Source: a virus
DNA length: 22,292 nucleotides
Strand: one strand, 5' to 3'
Virus record (IMG/VR): IMGVR_UViG_3300034093_002412
Coordinates: 1 to 22,292 of that record
Part shown: in pieces, positions 1 to 6,609 of the stretch
How positions within the stretch are numbered: the first letter of the stretch is position 1
Layout of the letters: each line of letters starts with the position of its first letter
Notes under the pieces: model-generated
The model's input: the letters and a program-made list of their open reading frames with translations, nothing else
What the model was told of the DNA's origin: nothing
Database searches by the model: none
Made by a program: the position numbers and the translations under genes

Positions 1-117
1 GCTCCAGCTTTCTCCGTTTGCTCCATCTAGGTATTTACCGGCAACGTAGATTTGATCGACGCAACGGCTTTTGATGTAGCGAATGGTGAGCTTGCCTTTA
101 GGAAGTGGTAGTTTCAT
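1..117 (-). CDS. Unrecognised protein, N-terminal 39 residues only
   Basis: An open frame starts with ATG at 117 and reads without a stop to the window edge (39 codons, beginning MKLPLPKGKLTIRY). The visible part is basic and predicted to be soluble, and I do not recognise a family. It is the first gene after the late-operon terminator and the control region. A sigma70-like promoter at 140-169 would give a leader of about 15-20 nt before this ATG. Its position beside operator-like repeats makes an early or lysogeny-module gene possible, but nothing in the 39 residues shows this. The frame is clean and the promoter placement supports it. Confidence 0.55.
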   Translation of the reverse strand, partial: MKLPLPKGKLTIRYIKSRCVDQIYVAGKYLDGANGESWS

Positions 118-139
118 AGCGGTGTCGTGTGACGCGCAA

Positions 140-169
140 AGAATAGTCGAAAACCTTGCAAAGTGTAAA
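140..169 (-). promoter_or_regulatory. Candidate sigma70 promoter for the leftmost gene
   Basis: On the minus strand a -35-like TTTACA (169-164) and a -10-like TATTCT (145-140) are 18 nt apart. This is 5/6 and 4/6 agreement with TTGACA and TATAAT. It sits just upstream of the ATG at 117 and downstream of the repeat cluster at 232-357. Moderate, because the -10 is imperfect. Confidence 0.4.
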
Positions 170-231
170 GCATAAATCGCAATTATTTTTCAGATGTTTT
201 ATTTTTCTATATTCTACAAAGGTTCCACGGC

Positions 232-275
232 GGGAAATCTGCACTTCCCAATCGGGAAATCTGCGGGAAATGCGC
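232..275. repeat. 11-bp repeat cluster, possible operator or iteron
   Basis: GGGAAATCTGC occurs at 232-242 and 254-264, and a variant GGGAAATGCGC follows directly at 265-275. Spacing is therefore 22 and 11 bp, about two turns and one turn of the helix. The segment between the first two copies contains the dyad TTCCC-AATC-GGGAA. It lies in a non-coding stretch between two outward-facing promoter candidates. Protein binding is inferred from the phasing. Confidence 0.5.
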
Positions 276-357
276 GCGATTTACGTCCAATGATACCGAT
301 TTTACGTCTGGTGATACCGGTAAATCGCATGTTGACAATCGCTCGCTTACTGGTATC
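276..357. repeat. Direct and inverted repeats around GATACCRGTAA, candidate operators
   Basis: TTTACGTCCAATGATACCG (280-298) is repeated at 301-319 with three differences, so the period is exactly 21 bp. GCGATTTAC (276-284) has a perfect inverted partner GTAAATCGC (320-328). GATACCGGTAA (313-323) has a near-perfect inverted partner at 347-357 (one difference). The last copy lies between the -35 and -10 of the plus-strand promoter at 332-359, as expected for a repressor site. No repressor gene is visible in the window. Confidence 0.55.
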
Positions 358-359
358 TT
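332..359 (+). promoter_or_regulatory. Plus-strand sigma70 promoter candidate
   Basis: A perfect -35 TTGACA (332-337) is followed after 16 nt by TATCTT (354-359). It is the best plus-strand promoter in this region and points away from the gene at 1-117, against the direction of all protein genes. An inverted copy of the GATACCRGTAA motif lies inside it (347-357). The transcript would start near 366 and meet a plus-strand terminator at 497-541. Confidence 0.5.
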
Positions 360-365
360 TTGCTC

Positions 366-541
366 GCCTATCTGCCACGATGCAGAAAAGGATACGGATT
401 CGCTCTGTGGCTCCAGCAACGATTCCCGCCCCGATTGAAAGTTGACTTCATGCCATCGCGAAAGCTAGGTCGGGTGCGGGTTTCCATTCTCAGCAGATCC
501 CCCACGCCTCTCAACGATGCGCACCTTGGGGGATATTTTTT
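366..541 (+). ncRNA. Candidate small non-coding RNA, about 175 nt
   Basis: The stretch lies between a plus-strand promoter (332-359) and a plus-strand terminator (497-541). It carries a strong internal stem: 425-434 (CCCGCCCCGA) pairs with 470-480, ten Watson-Crick pairs with one bulged T at 475 and a 35-nt loop. The only short frame that ends before the terminator is 21 codons (379-444), without a ribosome-binding site. Longer plus-strand frames run through the terminator and are not credible. The RNA would be read opposite to the late operon and is not antisense to any gene seen here. Promoter, fold and terminator are visible in the sequence; the RNA itself is inferred. Confidence 0.45.
497..541 (+). 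terminator. Rho-independent terminator of the candidate small RNA
   Basis: ATCCCCCA (497-504) pairs with TGGGGGAT (527-534), eight pairs, with a possible inner CGC/GCG stem (505-507 with 519-521). ATTTTTT follows at 535-541. There is no T-run on the minus-strand side, so it acts on plus-strand transcripts. It stands back to back with the minus-strand terminator at 556-585. Confidence 0.6.
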
Positions 542-555
542 CACAAAACTGATAG

Positions 556-585
556 AAAAAACCCCGCCAGTGGGAGCTAGCGGGG
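556..585 (-). terminator. Rho-independent terminator ending the late operon
   Basis: On the minus strand, CCCCGC (585-580) and GCGGGG (567-562) form a six-pair GC stem with a 12-nt loop, followed at once by six T (561-556). It lies about 95 nt after the stop of the winged-helix gene. The intervening 586-679 shows no gene or other signal. Confidence 0.75.
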
Positions 586-679
586 CTGAATGGCTAAGTC
601 TGGTTCGCTTCGCAAGAGTCGCGCAACTAGCACTGTCGCGGGAAAACCTAGCGCAATCGGGCGATGAGTCAAGGCATAA

Positions 680-916
680 TCACGCTTTGCCAGTAGCGTC
701 CGAGTAAGCGTTTGCAGACTTGCCGTTGTGGCTGATTTTGCGCATTTTCAAAACTCCATTTTTGACCTGCTTGGATAAAAAATCCTGAGCTGTTCTCGGG
801 TTCATTTTGTATTTTGCGCAAAACTCCTCGGTTGTAAATTCATCGGGTCGAATCTTCGTTGTCATCAGTTCGCCCATCTGTGCCATGAGCTTCTCAGCGT
901 TTCCTATCTTCTTCAT
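680..916 (-). CDS. Small winged-helix DNA-binding protein
   Basis: 78 residues from ATG at 916, two bases after the stop of the metallophosphoesterase gene. A longer reading from 949 would overlap that gene and is less likely. Residues about 25-65 read like a helix-turn-helix with a wing: TTEEFCAKYKMNPRTAQDFLSKQVKNG places a recognition helix after the NPRT turn, followed by a basic, glycine-containing hairpin (KMRKISHNGKSAN). Such domains bind DNA. A role in late or early transcription is plausible but not shown. It is the last gene of the late block, 95 nt before the terminator, and about 300 nt from the operator-like repeats near 276-357. No family name can be given with certainty. Confidence 0.7.
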   Translation of the reverse strand: MKKIGNAEKLMAQMGELMTTKIRPDEFTTEEFCAKYKMNPRTAQDFLSKQVKNGVLKMRKISHNGKSANAYSDATGKA

Positions 917-917
917 G

Positions 918-1712
918 TTACTCTGCGGTGTAAACTCTCGAATGAACAATCGGCAGCTCGGTTTTGTCCTGATTCCGTGCGTCGAAAATGATCGCTGAAG
1001 GCTGCGGGATAGCGTCTGGCACGACCTTAAATCCGTAGCGTGTCAGCCCCTGCCATGCACCGGTGATTGCGCTGATCTGATTGCCGTCTTGCCAGATGCC
1101 GTGCCTGTGCCGGTGAGCGCGAATCATAACGTCTGGCACTCGCTTCTTGGCTCGCGCCCGTGCGTGGGTTAGGTTGCCTAGCATGATGCTGTGCGCCGAT
1201 GCCTCAAGATATGTCCGAGCTGTGGCTGAGATGTGGTGAGCGAAGTTGTAGAGCTTGGTGTTCATCTCCAGATCCAGAACGTCCCATGCGTGTTGCCCGT
1301 TGGATTTGTTTTTGCTAGCACCTAGCGCACGGCCGACAGCGATCTCCTGATTGAGCGTGTGCGATTCCGTCCCCTTGATGATGTGGATCGAAGATGACCG
1401 TTCCATCAGCTCGCTGAGAATCTGCTTCACCGCCGTCACTTGGTCGCCTAGATCGGGTGTCATGACCTGTAGCGTTTTGTGGTGGATGCCGTCCACGATG
1501 TCGCCGTTGATAACGATGTCGTATGGATGCCCATCCGTAATTTTTGCCACCCATTCGTTCATATCCAGCCAGCATTTCCATAACCATTTCTGGAAATGAT
1601 TCTGACCGATGGGATTGCCTTCGTTGGAGATAAAATCCGAAGGCCACAAGCCCACGGTTGACCCCACGTGGAGATCGCTTAGAACCAGAATGAGCCTGTT
1701 TGTAGTTTTCAT
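918..1712 (-). CDS. Calcineurin-like metallophosphoesterase
   Basis: 264 residues from ATG at 1712, two bases after the endolysin stop. The metal-binding motifs of the family appear in order: D13-L-H15 (SDLHVGS), G70-D71-x-x-D74 (NGDIVDG), GTESH at 114-118 where classical enzymes have GNHE, His159-His160, and AHRHRHG at 199-205 (the GHxH motif). The family hydrolyses phosphomonoesters or diesters at a two-metal centre. The GTE-H form is, from memory, common in phage members, so the enzyme is probably active. The substrate cannot be told from the sequence. It is cotranscribed with the endolysin and the winged-helix gene, so it would be made late. A role in nucleic-acid or nucleotide processing is inference. 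Confidence 0.85.
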   Translation of the reverse strand: MKTTNRLILVLSDLHVGSTVGLWPSDFISNEGNPIGQNHFQKWLWKCWLDMNEWVAKITDGHPYDIVINGDIVDGIHHKTLQVMTPDLGDQVTAVKQILSELMERSSSIHIIKGTESHTLNQEIAVGRALGASKNKSNGQHAWDVLDLEMNTKLYNFAHHISATARTYLEASAHSIMLGNLTHARARAKKRVPDVMIRAHRHRHGIWQDGNQISAITGAWQGLTRYGFKVVPDAIPQPSAIIFDARNQDKTELPIVHSRVYTAE

Positions 1713-1714
1713 AG

Positions 1715-2212
1715 TTATACGGTGAATGCGATCCAATCGCGAACGTCTTTGATGTTGCGAGTCCTTATCATGACGCATCCGCCATCACGCGAACCTTTGG
1801 CGTTTGTGTTGCCTTCGATTGTCTGGAAATTGCCAGATTTTGTCGGCGCTGAAATCGCAATGCCGCAATGGCTCGTGGAGTGTAGCGAGAAGATGCCGAT
1901 TGCTTCGCCTGTGTGGCTCCTACGCGTCTTTGTGCTGCGATCCTGAGCGAGTGACCACTCATCGAAGCCGTAAGCCGCTGCGGTCTTTGGGCGCGCGAAT
2001 GTGAGCTTGCTACCATGCTCCTTTTCCCATCGTGCCATTGCCTCGCGAACGACCCAGCAAATAAACGCTGCGCACCATGGCCAGCCCGTGCCATCGAGTG
2101 ACGTAGCCGCTTGGTATTGTTGCACGCGTTTGCCCGTGTTACTGTAGCCGACTTCCTTCGTGCCGATTTCCTCGGTGGCAACTTCGCGGATGTGTTCGCT
2201 GAGTGTTTTCAT
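1715..2212 (-). CDS. Endolysin, CHAP/NlpC-P60-like peptidase or amidase
   Basis: 165 residues from ATG at 2212, which overlaps the upstream stop as ATGA. The N-terminal part (EEIGTKEVG, then NTGKRVQQY) leads into WPWCAAFICW with the likely nucleophile Cys47. A His follows at 115 (SHCGIAI) and a polar pair Glu133/Asn135 in TIEGNT, which together fit a Cys-His-polar catalytic triad of cysteine-type murein hydrolases. It would cut peptide or amide bonds in host peptidoglycan at lysis. No signal peptide, membrane segment or separate cell-wall-binding domain is visible, so release would depend on a holin. The candidate holin is two genes upstream (2664-2870). Confidence 0.8.
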   Translation of the reverse strand: MKTLSEHIREVATEEIGTKEVGYSNTGKRVQQYQAATSLDGTGWPWCAAFICWVVREAMARWEKEHGSKLTFARPKTAAAYGFDEWSLAQDRSTKTRRSHTGEAIGIFSLHSTSHCGIAISAPTKSGNFQTIEGNTNAKGSRDGGCVMIRTRNIKDVRDWIAFTV

Positions 2213-2667
2213 AATGCTTTGCTGTGGACTGTCTTGTCCTTCTGCCAAAAGTCCAAGCCGAAACCCATCACCGCTTGGTAATACATTTCAGAAAGCGGAA
2301 AGCGATCCTTGCGCATGAGCGAGCGGAAAAGCCCGTTGACCTGCTCAAACGTTAGTTTGAAATGCTTTGTGGCAGAGAACTGGAAAAGCACATCGTGAAC
2401 TAGCGATGCGTGGACGTTGCTCGCTGTGTCTGGAGTGCCGAGCCAAACGCCAAGAACCTTACGCTTCGGGCTGCATCCGTTCCACGCGTAGCCTTGTGAG
2501 ACGTAAAGTATGCCTTCTTCAATCGTTGCCCAGACTCGCCCAGAGCGGTCACAGAACGCCGCATTGCGGTGGAAGAACGGGATCGGCGTGGCGACAATGC
2601 GTTTAGTGACAAAGCGATAGACATTGCTGTCAGTGGTGCGAACGTAGTCTGTGCCGAGGTGGATCAT
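2209..2667 (-). CDS. DUF1353-like phage protein of the lysis cassette
   Basis: 152 residues, ATG at 2667 overlapping the upstream stop. The motif GYAWNGCSPKRKV (about residues 59-71) followed by an ASLVHD segment (about 87-92) matches the pattern I associate with the DUF1353 family (GYxWDGAS ... HD), seen in phages and prophages. The function of that family is not established. The conserved His-Asp suggests a possible metal or catalytic site. It lies between a membrane protein and the endolysin, with translational overlaps on both sides, so a part in lysis or in late virion assembly is likely. The rest is a mixed alpha/beta sequence without membrane segments. Confidence 0.6.
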   Translation of the reverse strand: MIHLGTDYVRTTDSNVYRFVTKRIVATPIPFFHRNAAFCDRSGRVWATIEEGILYVSQGYAWNGCSPKRKVLGVWLGTPDTASNVHASLVHDVLFQFSATKHFKLTFEQVNGLFRSLMRKDRFPLSEMYYQAVMGFGLDFWQKDKTVHSKAL

Positions 2668-2870
2668 TTGTCAGGTGATTGAATTTTTCTCCAGAAGCAC
2701 CCATGCGCCCCGCATCCACCACTCAAGCGTGTAACGTCTTTTTCGAGAGCTTGAATGCGATACATGAGAAGCGAATAAATCAGTTTTCCCAATGCGCCAA
2801 CGATGCCGCAAAGCGAGAGAAAACCCGTCAATGCCCATCCGATCGGGATCGTGAAAGTTGCGTCATTCAT
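2664..2870 (-). CDS. Small membrane protein, candidate holin or lysis accessory protein
   Basis: 68 residues. One hydrophobic segment (about residues 9-37, IGWALTGFLSLCGIVGALGKLIYSLLM in essence) is followed by a short charged helix (RIQALEKDVTRL) that looks like a coiled coil, and a Cys-containing tail. One transmembrane helix near the N-terminus plus a cytoplasmic coil is a common layout of small phage membrane proteins next to endolysins. Both neighbours overlap by ATGA. Holin function rests on size, membrane segment and location only. Confidence 0.6.
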   Translation of the reverse strand: MNDATFTIPIGWALTGFLSLCGIVGALGKLIYSLLMYRIQALEKDVTRLSGGCGAHGCFWRKIQSPDK

Positions 2871-3256
2871 AATTCAGGCTCAGGCTCAGGTTGTGGCTCA
2901 GCCTGTGGCTCGGTATAACTAAATGCAGTGCCATCATTGGAGTAACCCTCTGGCATTGCAATCGGCACACGAAACGCATGACCTGCATCTGCAAGCCACT
3001 CATTGACGGTTGTAGCCATTAGGTAGTGCTTTGTGTTGCGCTCATTGGCAAGCGCGTAGTCTGCGTTCAAGTCGGAAACAATCGCCTCGGGCGTGCGACC
3101 GACGAAGCCTAGCAGCTCATTGACCTCTGGTTTGAGATTCCAGAAACGGTCGTATGATTCAGACAATACCGTGGCGAGATGCACGATACCCTTGAGCGTT
3201 TGAGACTCAATGGCAGCGTTTTGATAATTGATCGGGAGTGGTTGGAGTAGGGACAT
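2867..3256 (-). CDS. Unrecognised late protein with a Pro-Glu tail
   Basis: 129 residues from ATG at 3256 (MSLLQPLP...). An in-frame TTG six codons upstream would overlap the fibre gene and is less likely. The body is predicted to be alpha-helical and soluble. The C-terminus ends in a Pro/Glu/Gln repeat (EPQAEPQPEPEPEL), encoded by short GGCTCAG-type repeats at 2873-2912. It follows directly after the tail fibre gene, where phages often carry a fibre chaperone or fibre-associated protein, but no family match is recognised. Confidence 0.55.
   Translation of the reverse strand: MSLLQPLPINYQNAAIESQTLKGIVHLATVLSESYDRFWNLKPEVNELLGFVGRTPEAIVSDLNADYALANERNTKHYLMATTVNEWLADAGHAFRVPIAMPEGYSNDGTAFSYTEPQAEPQPEPEPEL
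2873..2912. repeat. Short imperfect repeats encoding the Pro-Glu tail
   Basis: GGCTCAG-like units recur through the segment and code for alternating Pro and Glu/Gln. Unit number could vary by slippage. They lie inside the 3' end of the gene at 2867-3256. Confidence 0.5.
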
Positions 3257-3267
3257 ATTATTAATTT

Positions 3268-4911
3268 TTACCAAGATATAAATTCAAGGGATGACCAGAT
3301 AACATACATGTTTTGACTGGCTTCTTTAGCTTCTGTATTGCAAATTAAAACTGGTTGTGTTACGGTTACTGATCCAGTCGGGCCTGCCAATGTTTCAATC
3401 AAAGTCCCGTTTCTGTAAAAACTATAATTGCCAGCTCCATCACCATAGATGGCTAAATGATCATTTGTGTTGGTGGTACGTGTAACCGTTGCAGTGGTTG
3501 TTCGTAGAGTTGTGCCATCATGAGTTTGACCGTAAAGGTTAGACCCTACTTGTAACCATCCGAAGCCGCGACTTGTTAATGCACCAGTAGTGTAGGCTGT
3601 GCTTGATGCTGGCCAGAATGTCCTGCCTTGGTTTAGCGTTCCAGAAAATGCGCTACCAGAAGTTCCATGTAAAAGAAATTTTCGCGAAAAGTTTATAGTT
3701 TCTCTCGATCCTGTTGACATGCTCAAATATGAGCCAATTTTAAGCGTGGCGTAATTGTTCAAAGTCCCACCGCATTGTATTGTTATTATGTTCGCAACTG
3801 AGCTATTATTTCCTCCGCCACTAGCAACAAAATTAACTCCACTTAGTCCAGAACTTTGAGGCATCACACGGTAAATCATTTTGCCAATGTTTAGCAAATC
3901 GGTCAACTCCTTATTCATCACCCGATCCGCAGTGCTTGAATCCTGCGATGTGAGGTTGACTGGGCCGACAAGAGTCGGACTAGTCAAAGTCGCGCCCTCG
4001 GCTCGAACAAAGCCGCCGCCTGTTCCGTTTTCGTCGGTGAGTGCCGATGCTAGGTTTGCGCTTGTTGGTGTCGCGAGGAAGTTGGCTACGTTTGCCGCTG
4101 GGGTTGTCGTTGCGAGCGTTGTAAGCCCAAGAGCCGTTCTATGCGCTGCCGCCGCTCCTGTTCCGTAGGTGTAGCTTGTGGAGTTAAAGGTGGTCGCTGT
4201 CCCGCTTGGAATAGTCAGGTTACGCCCTCCTGCACTCCAAGTGAGGCAAGGTTGCATACTGCCATCGACAAGCGATGCGCCGCCGCTTTCAACTGCTGCA
4301 AAGTTGGTGCTTTTTACTGCTGCGCTTGCGTGCGATGTCTGGATGTGAGCCGCTGAACCTGCGGTTGAAATTGTAGCGTTGGCGCCTTGAGTGTAGATCG
4401 TTGCATTTGCTCCTTGCGTGCCGATTGTCGCTCCTGCTCCTGCTGTGTAAATTTGCGCTGATGCTCCAGTAGTGTAAATCTGAGCTAGCGCACCTTCGGT
4501 AAAAATTTCAGCCCCCGATCCAAGCGTAAAAATATGCGCATCTGTCCCCTGCGTGTAAATTTGTGAATAATCACCGTTTGTGTAAAGCTCGCCGCCTACT
4601 ACTTCCAAGTCGGCAATCGATAAATTTGCCGTGCCGTCCGATGTCGTTGCGCTGGTTACGCTGTTCGGACCTGCTGCGCCTGCTGCGCCTGTTGCGCCTG
4701 TTGCGCCGCGCGGGATCGTGAAGTTAAACACCGCCGCGCTAGTCGTGCCGCTGTTTGTAACGCTTGCGTTTGTCCCAGCTGCGCCTGTGGTTGTTGTGCC
4801 GACTGCTACTGTTGCCGATGTTCCTGCCGCGCCTCTTGCCCCAGTTGGTTCAACGGTAATAACCCGCACTGGGCATTCTCTCTCGATGTGGATGTGAATT
4901 GTGTCGCTCAT
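3268..4911 (-). CDS. Tail fibre protein with collagen-like and nine-residue repeats
   Basis: 547 residues from ATG at 4911, which overlaps the previous stop as TAATG. Residues 1-20 are a short N-terminal strand region, probably the attachment end. Gly-X-Y collagen-like triplets follow at about 69-82, preceded by the FNFTIPRG motif common in phage fibres. Residues 109-198 are ten tandem nine-residue repeats of the form [LI]-[YF]-T-x-G-x-x-A-x, suggesting a beta-solenoid or trimeric beta shaft. The last 150 or so residues are rich in Gly, Ser, Thr and aromatic residues, with strand-like patterns (INFSRKFLLHG, FGWLQVGSNLYG, DHLAIYGDG), as in a lectin-like tip. It should bind the host surface. 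No intramolecular chaperone or enzymatic motif is seen. Confidence 0.8.
   Translation of the reverse strand: MSDTIHIHIERECPVRVITVEPTGARGAAGTSATVAVGTTTTGAAGTNASVTNSGTTSAAVFNFTIPRGATGATGAAGAAGPNSVTSATTSDGTANLSIADLEVVGGELYTNGDYSQIYTQGTDAHIFTLGSGAEIFTEGALAQIYTTGASAQIYTAGAGATIGTQGANATIYTQGANATISTAGSAAHIQTSHASAAVKSTNFAAVESGGASLVDGSMQPCLTWSAGGRNLTIPSGTATTFNSTSYTYGTGAAAAHRTALGLTTLATTTPAANVANFLATPTSANLASALTDENGTGGGFVRAEGATLTSPTLVGPVNLTSQDSSTADRVMNKELTDLLNIGKMIYRVMPQSSGLSGVNFVASGGGNNSSVANIITIQCGGTLNNYATLKIGSYLSMSTGSRETINFSRKFLLHGTSGSAFSGTLNQGRTFWPASSTAYTTGALTSRGFGWLQVGSNLYGQTHDGTTLRTTTATVTRTTNTNDHLAIYGDGAGNYSFYRNGTLIETLAGPTGSVTVTQPVLICNTEAKEASQNMYVIWSSLEFISW
4318..4587 (-). repeat. Ten nine-residue repeats in the fibre shaft
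   Basis: The 27-bp period codes for LYTNGDYSQ, IYTQGTDAH, IFTLGSGAE, IFTEGALAQ, IYTTGASAQ, IYTAGAGAT, IGTQGANAT, IYTQGANAT, ISTAGSAAH and IQTSHASAA. The units keep a hydrophobic residue at position 1, Thr at 3, mostly Gly at 5 and small residues at 8. Nearly identical adjacent units (7 and 8) suggest recent duplication. Confidence 0.8.
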
Positions 4912-5249
4912 TATGCTTCTCTGGTTACTGTTGTCGCAACTGTTACGGTGCCACCGATCCATCTCAAAACTTGCGCGTCTCCGTCTTCCATGCGCAGATC
5001 CCATGAGTATGATCCAGCCGCGATTGCAAGCGTTTCCGCAGCTGATAGCGTTAGCGAAATTTCACCGATTGCAGCATTTGTTTCGATGATGACAAATTCA
5101 CCAACGGCAGTTCCCGCGCTGTTCTTGATTTGCGCTCGCAATGCGTAATCGCTCAAATCAATCGGCACTTGCTTTTGACAATCGCTATACATGACTATCC
5201 TTTGCGCAAAATCCGTGTCATTTTCAATGTATAAATCAAGTAAAGTCAT
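4911..5249 (-). CDS. Small beta-rich tail/baseplate protein, fibre-adaptor candidate
   Basis: 112 residues from ATG at 5249, overlapping the glycosyltransferase stop. It reads as one beta-sandwich: alternating strands such as YALRAQIKNS, GEFVIIET, GEISLTLS, SYSWDLRM and VLRWIGGTVTV. This resembles the Ig-like N-terminal domains of phage baseplate or fibre-attachment proteins (BppU-type), from memory. It is linked to the fibre gene by a TAATG overlap, so a part in anchoring the fibre is plausible. The assignment is by pattern and place rather than by a diagnostic motif. Confidence 0.55.
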   Translation of the reverse strand: MTLLDLYIENDTDFAQRIVMYSDCQKQVPIDLSDYALRAQIKNSAGTAVGEFVIIETNAAIGEISLTLSAAETLAIAAGSYSWDLRMEDGDAQVLRWIGGTVTVATTVTREA

Positions 5250-6604
5250 GAGTTGATCAAGTTGGTTACGCTTGCGCGGTTCTGATTCAGCATTTTCAAG
5301 ATGCGATTATATCTTGCCATGTGTCCCGTGTCAATCTTATATAGCGCATCATCGTTTAATCCGTAGTCAAGCGGGACGCTGAAAACTGGTGCAACGCTTT
5401 TTTTAATGGTTACGCATTGACTGGTCAAAAACCACCCAATGATTGCATCATCAGCGATGGCAGAATCTTGATCTTGACTTATGCAATAAGCAAAAAACTT
5501 CAAAAGCTTTGATTTATCAATATCTCCGCGCTTAACCATAATTCCGCGCCAAGCTTCTGGAATGGTTTGAGATTGAGCCTCTACAGTTGCATTTGCTAAT
5601 GCCGTCGATGATTTGAATACGCTGTATTCTCTCACCATTCGCTCAATCATTTGGCATGAATAGTGGTTGTCATCATCAATGATCAAAATCAAATCGTTTT
5701 CATCCGTGACAAAATCCAATGCCCCTATCCATTTTGTAATAGATCCACAATCATCACAGCGATGGACATGCACAATATCAGACATGGCAGCAAGCTCTGA
5801 CACTAAAGATTCCTCGTATATTTCGCCCGTTCGATGTAATTTGTAAGGGATAGATAAAACAATCCCAGCAGGTTTGATTCTGTTATCCAAAATCGACTGT
5901 ATTGCTTGTTTTGCATTTGCCAGCCTGCTCGGTGTAATCGACATGCACGCCCATACTTTGCGATCCGTCTTATGTATTGGAGAACCTTTTTTCAAGTGCA
6001 TCATTTCAGCGTAAGCAAGCTCGCGCTTTTCTGGATCTCTACCATGAATTCCACAGTGGATGACCATGGCGCGATTTCCTTCGTAAGTATCAGCTCTCCT
6101 CACAAGGGAGTTGTAAAACAAATGCACGCCGTTTGGGTATAGCGTTCGGATTGCATCGCATATCAAAACGTCCTCATCCCCTTTTCGTCCGCATAAACTT
6201 TTTTGCAATTCGATCTCCAGCATTACTTCTCGACGAATTGCGTATGATATGCCAAGAAAACGATTTGGTCTTTCTCGCCACTGTATGCCAGTTGCTTTGA
6301 CGTTTTGATCTGTAAACGGGTCAAACATGCCTCCCATCAAGTGCCATGCGTCCACATCCAATTTTGCAACAATATCGGCATTTGTTTTGAGCATTGCGTT
6401 TATCATGCCACTGCCGCCATTATAATCCCAGTCCGCAATAACAATTGGCAAACCGTAAGACTCCTCAACTGGATCTTTCCTATCGTTGCCAAGCCACAAT
6501 TCAACGTCTGGATAGATTTTACGCCATTGGTCAATAAATAAAGGAAGCATTTTTTCATCACGCTTCCCACAAATCACGATCGCTGCTGTCGTTTCTTTTT
6601 TCAT
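5246..6604 (-). CDS. Glycosyltransferase with two GT-A-like domains
   Basis: 452 residues from ATG at 6604, five bases after the upstream stop. An in-frame ATG at 6649 would add 15 basic residues and overlap that gene, so I prefer 6604. Domain 1 (about 1-205) starts with a Rossmann-like strand AAIVICGKR and has D83-V-D85 after a strand (IVAKLDVDA), a DxD motif for a metal and nucleotide-sugar. Domain 2 (about 215-452) starts with VWACMSITPSRLANAKQAIQSIL and has D310-D311-D312 (LILIIDDDNHY), with an acidic LNDDALYKID segment near the end. It probably transfers sugars to a virion protein or a cell-surface glycan. It sits inside the tail operon between tail-tip and fibre genes. The gene looks slightly more AT-rich than its neighbours, by eye. 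Confidence 0.75.
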   Translation of the reverse strand: MKKETTAAIVICGKRDEKMLPLFIDQWRKIYPDVELWLGNDRKDPVEESYGLPIVIADWDYNGGSGMINAMLKTNADIVAKLDVDAWHLMGGMFDPFTDQNVKATGIQWRERPNRFLGISYAIRREVMLEIELQKSLCGRKGDEDVLICDAIRTLYPNGVHLFYNSLVRRADTYEGNRAMVIHCGIHGRDPEKRELAYAEMMHLKKGSPIHKTDRKVWACMSITPSRLANAKQAIQSILDNRIKPAGIVLSIPYKLHRTGEIYEESLVSELAAMSDIVHVHRCDDCGSITKWIGALDFVTDENDLILIIDDDNHYSCQMIERMVREYSVFKSSTALANATVEAQSQTIPEAWRGIMVKRGDIDKSKLLKFFAYCISQDQDSAIADDAIIGWFLTSQCVTIKKSVAPVFSVPLDYGLNDDALYKIDTGHMARYNRILKMLNQNRASVTNLINS

Positions 6605-6609
6605 ATAAG

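Noticed and set aside
360-707. Plus-strand frame of 115 codons in the left control region
   Set aside because: It would read through the plus-strand terminator at 497-541 and the late terminator, then overlap the end of the winged-helix gene. Its sequence has no recognisable pattern.
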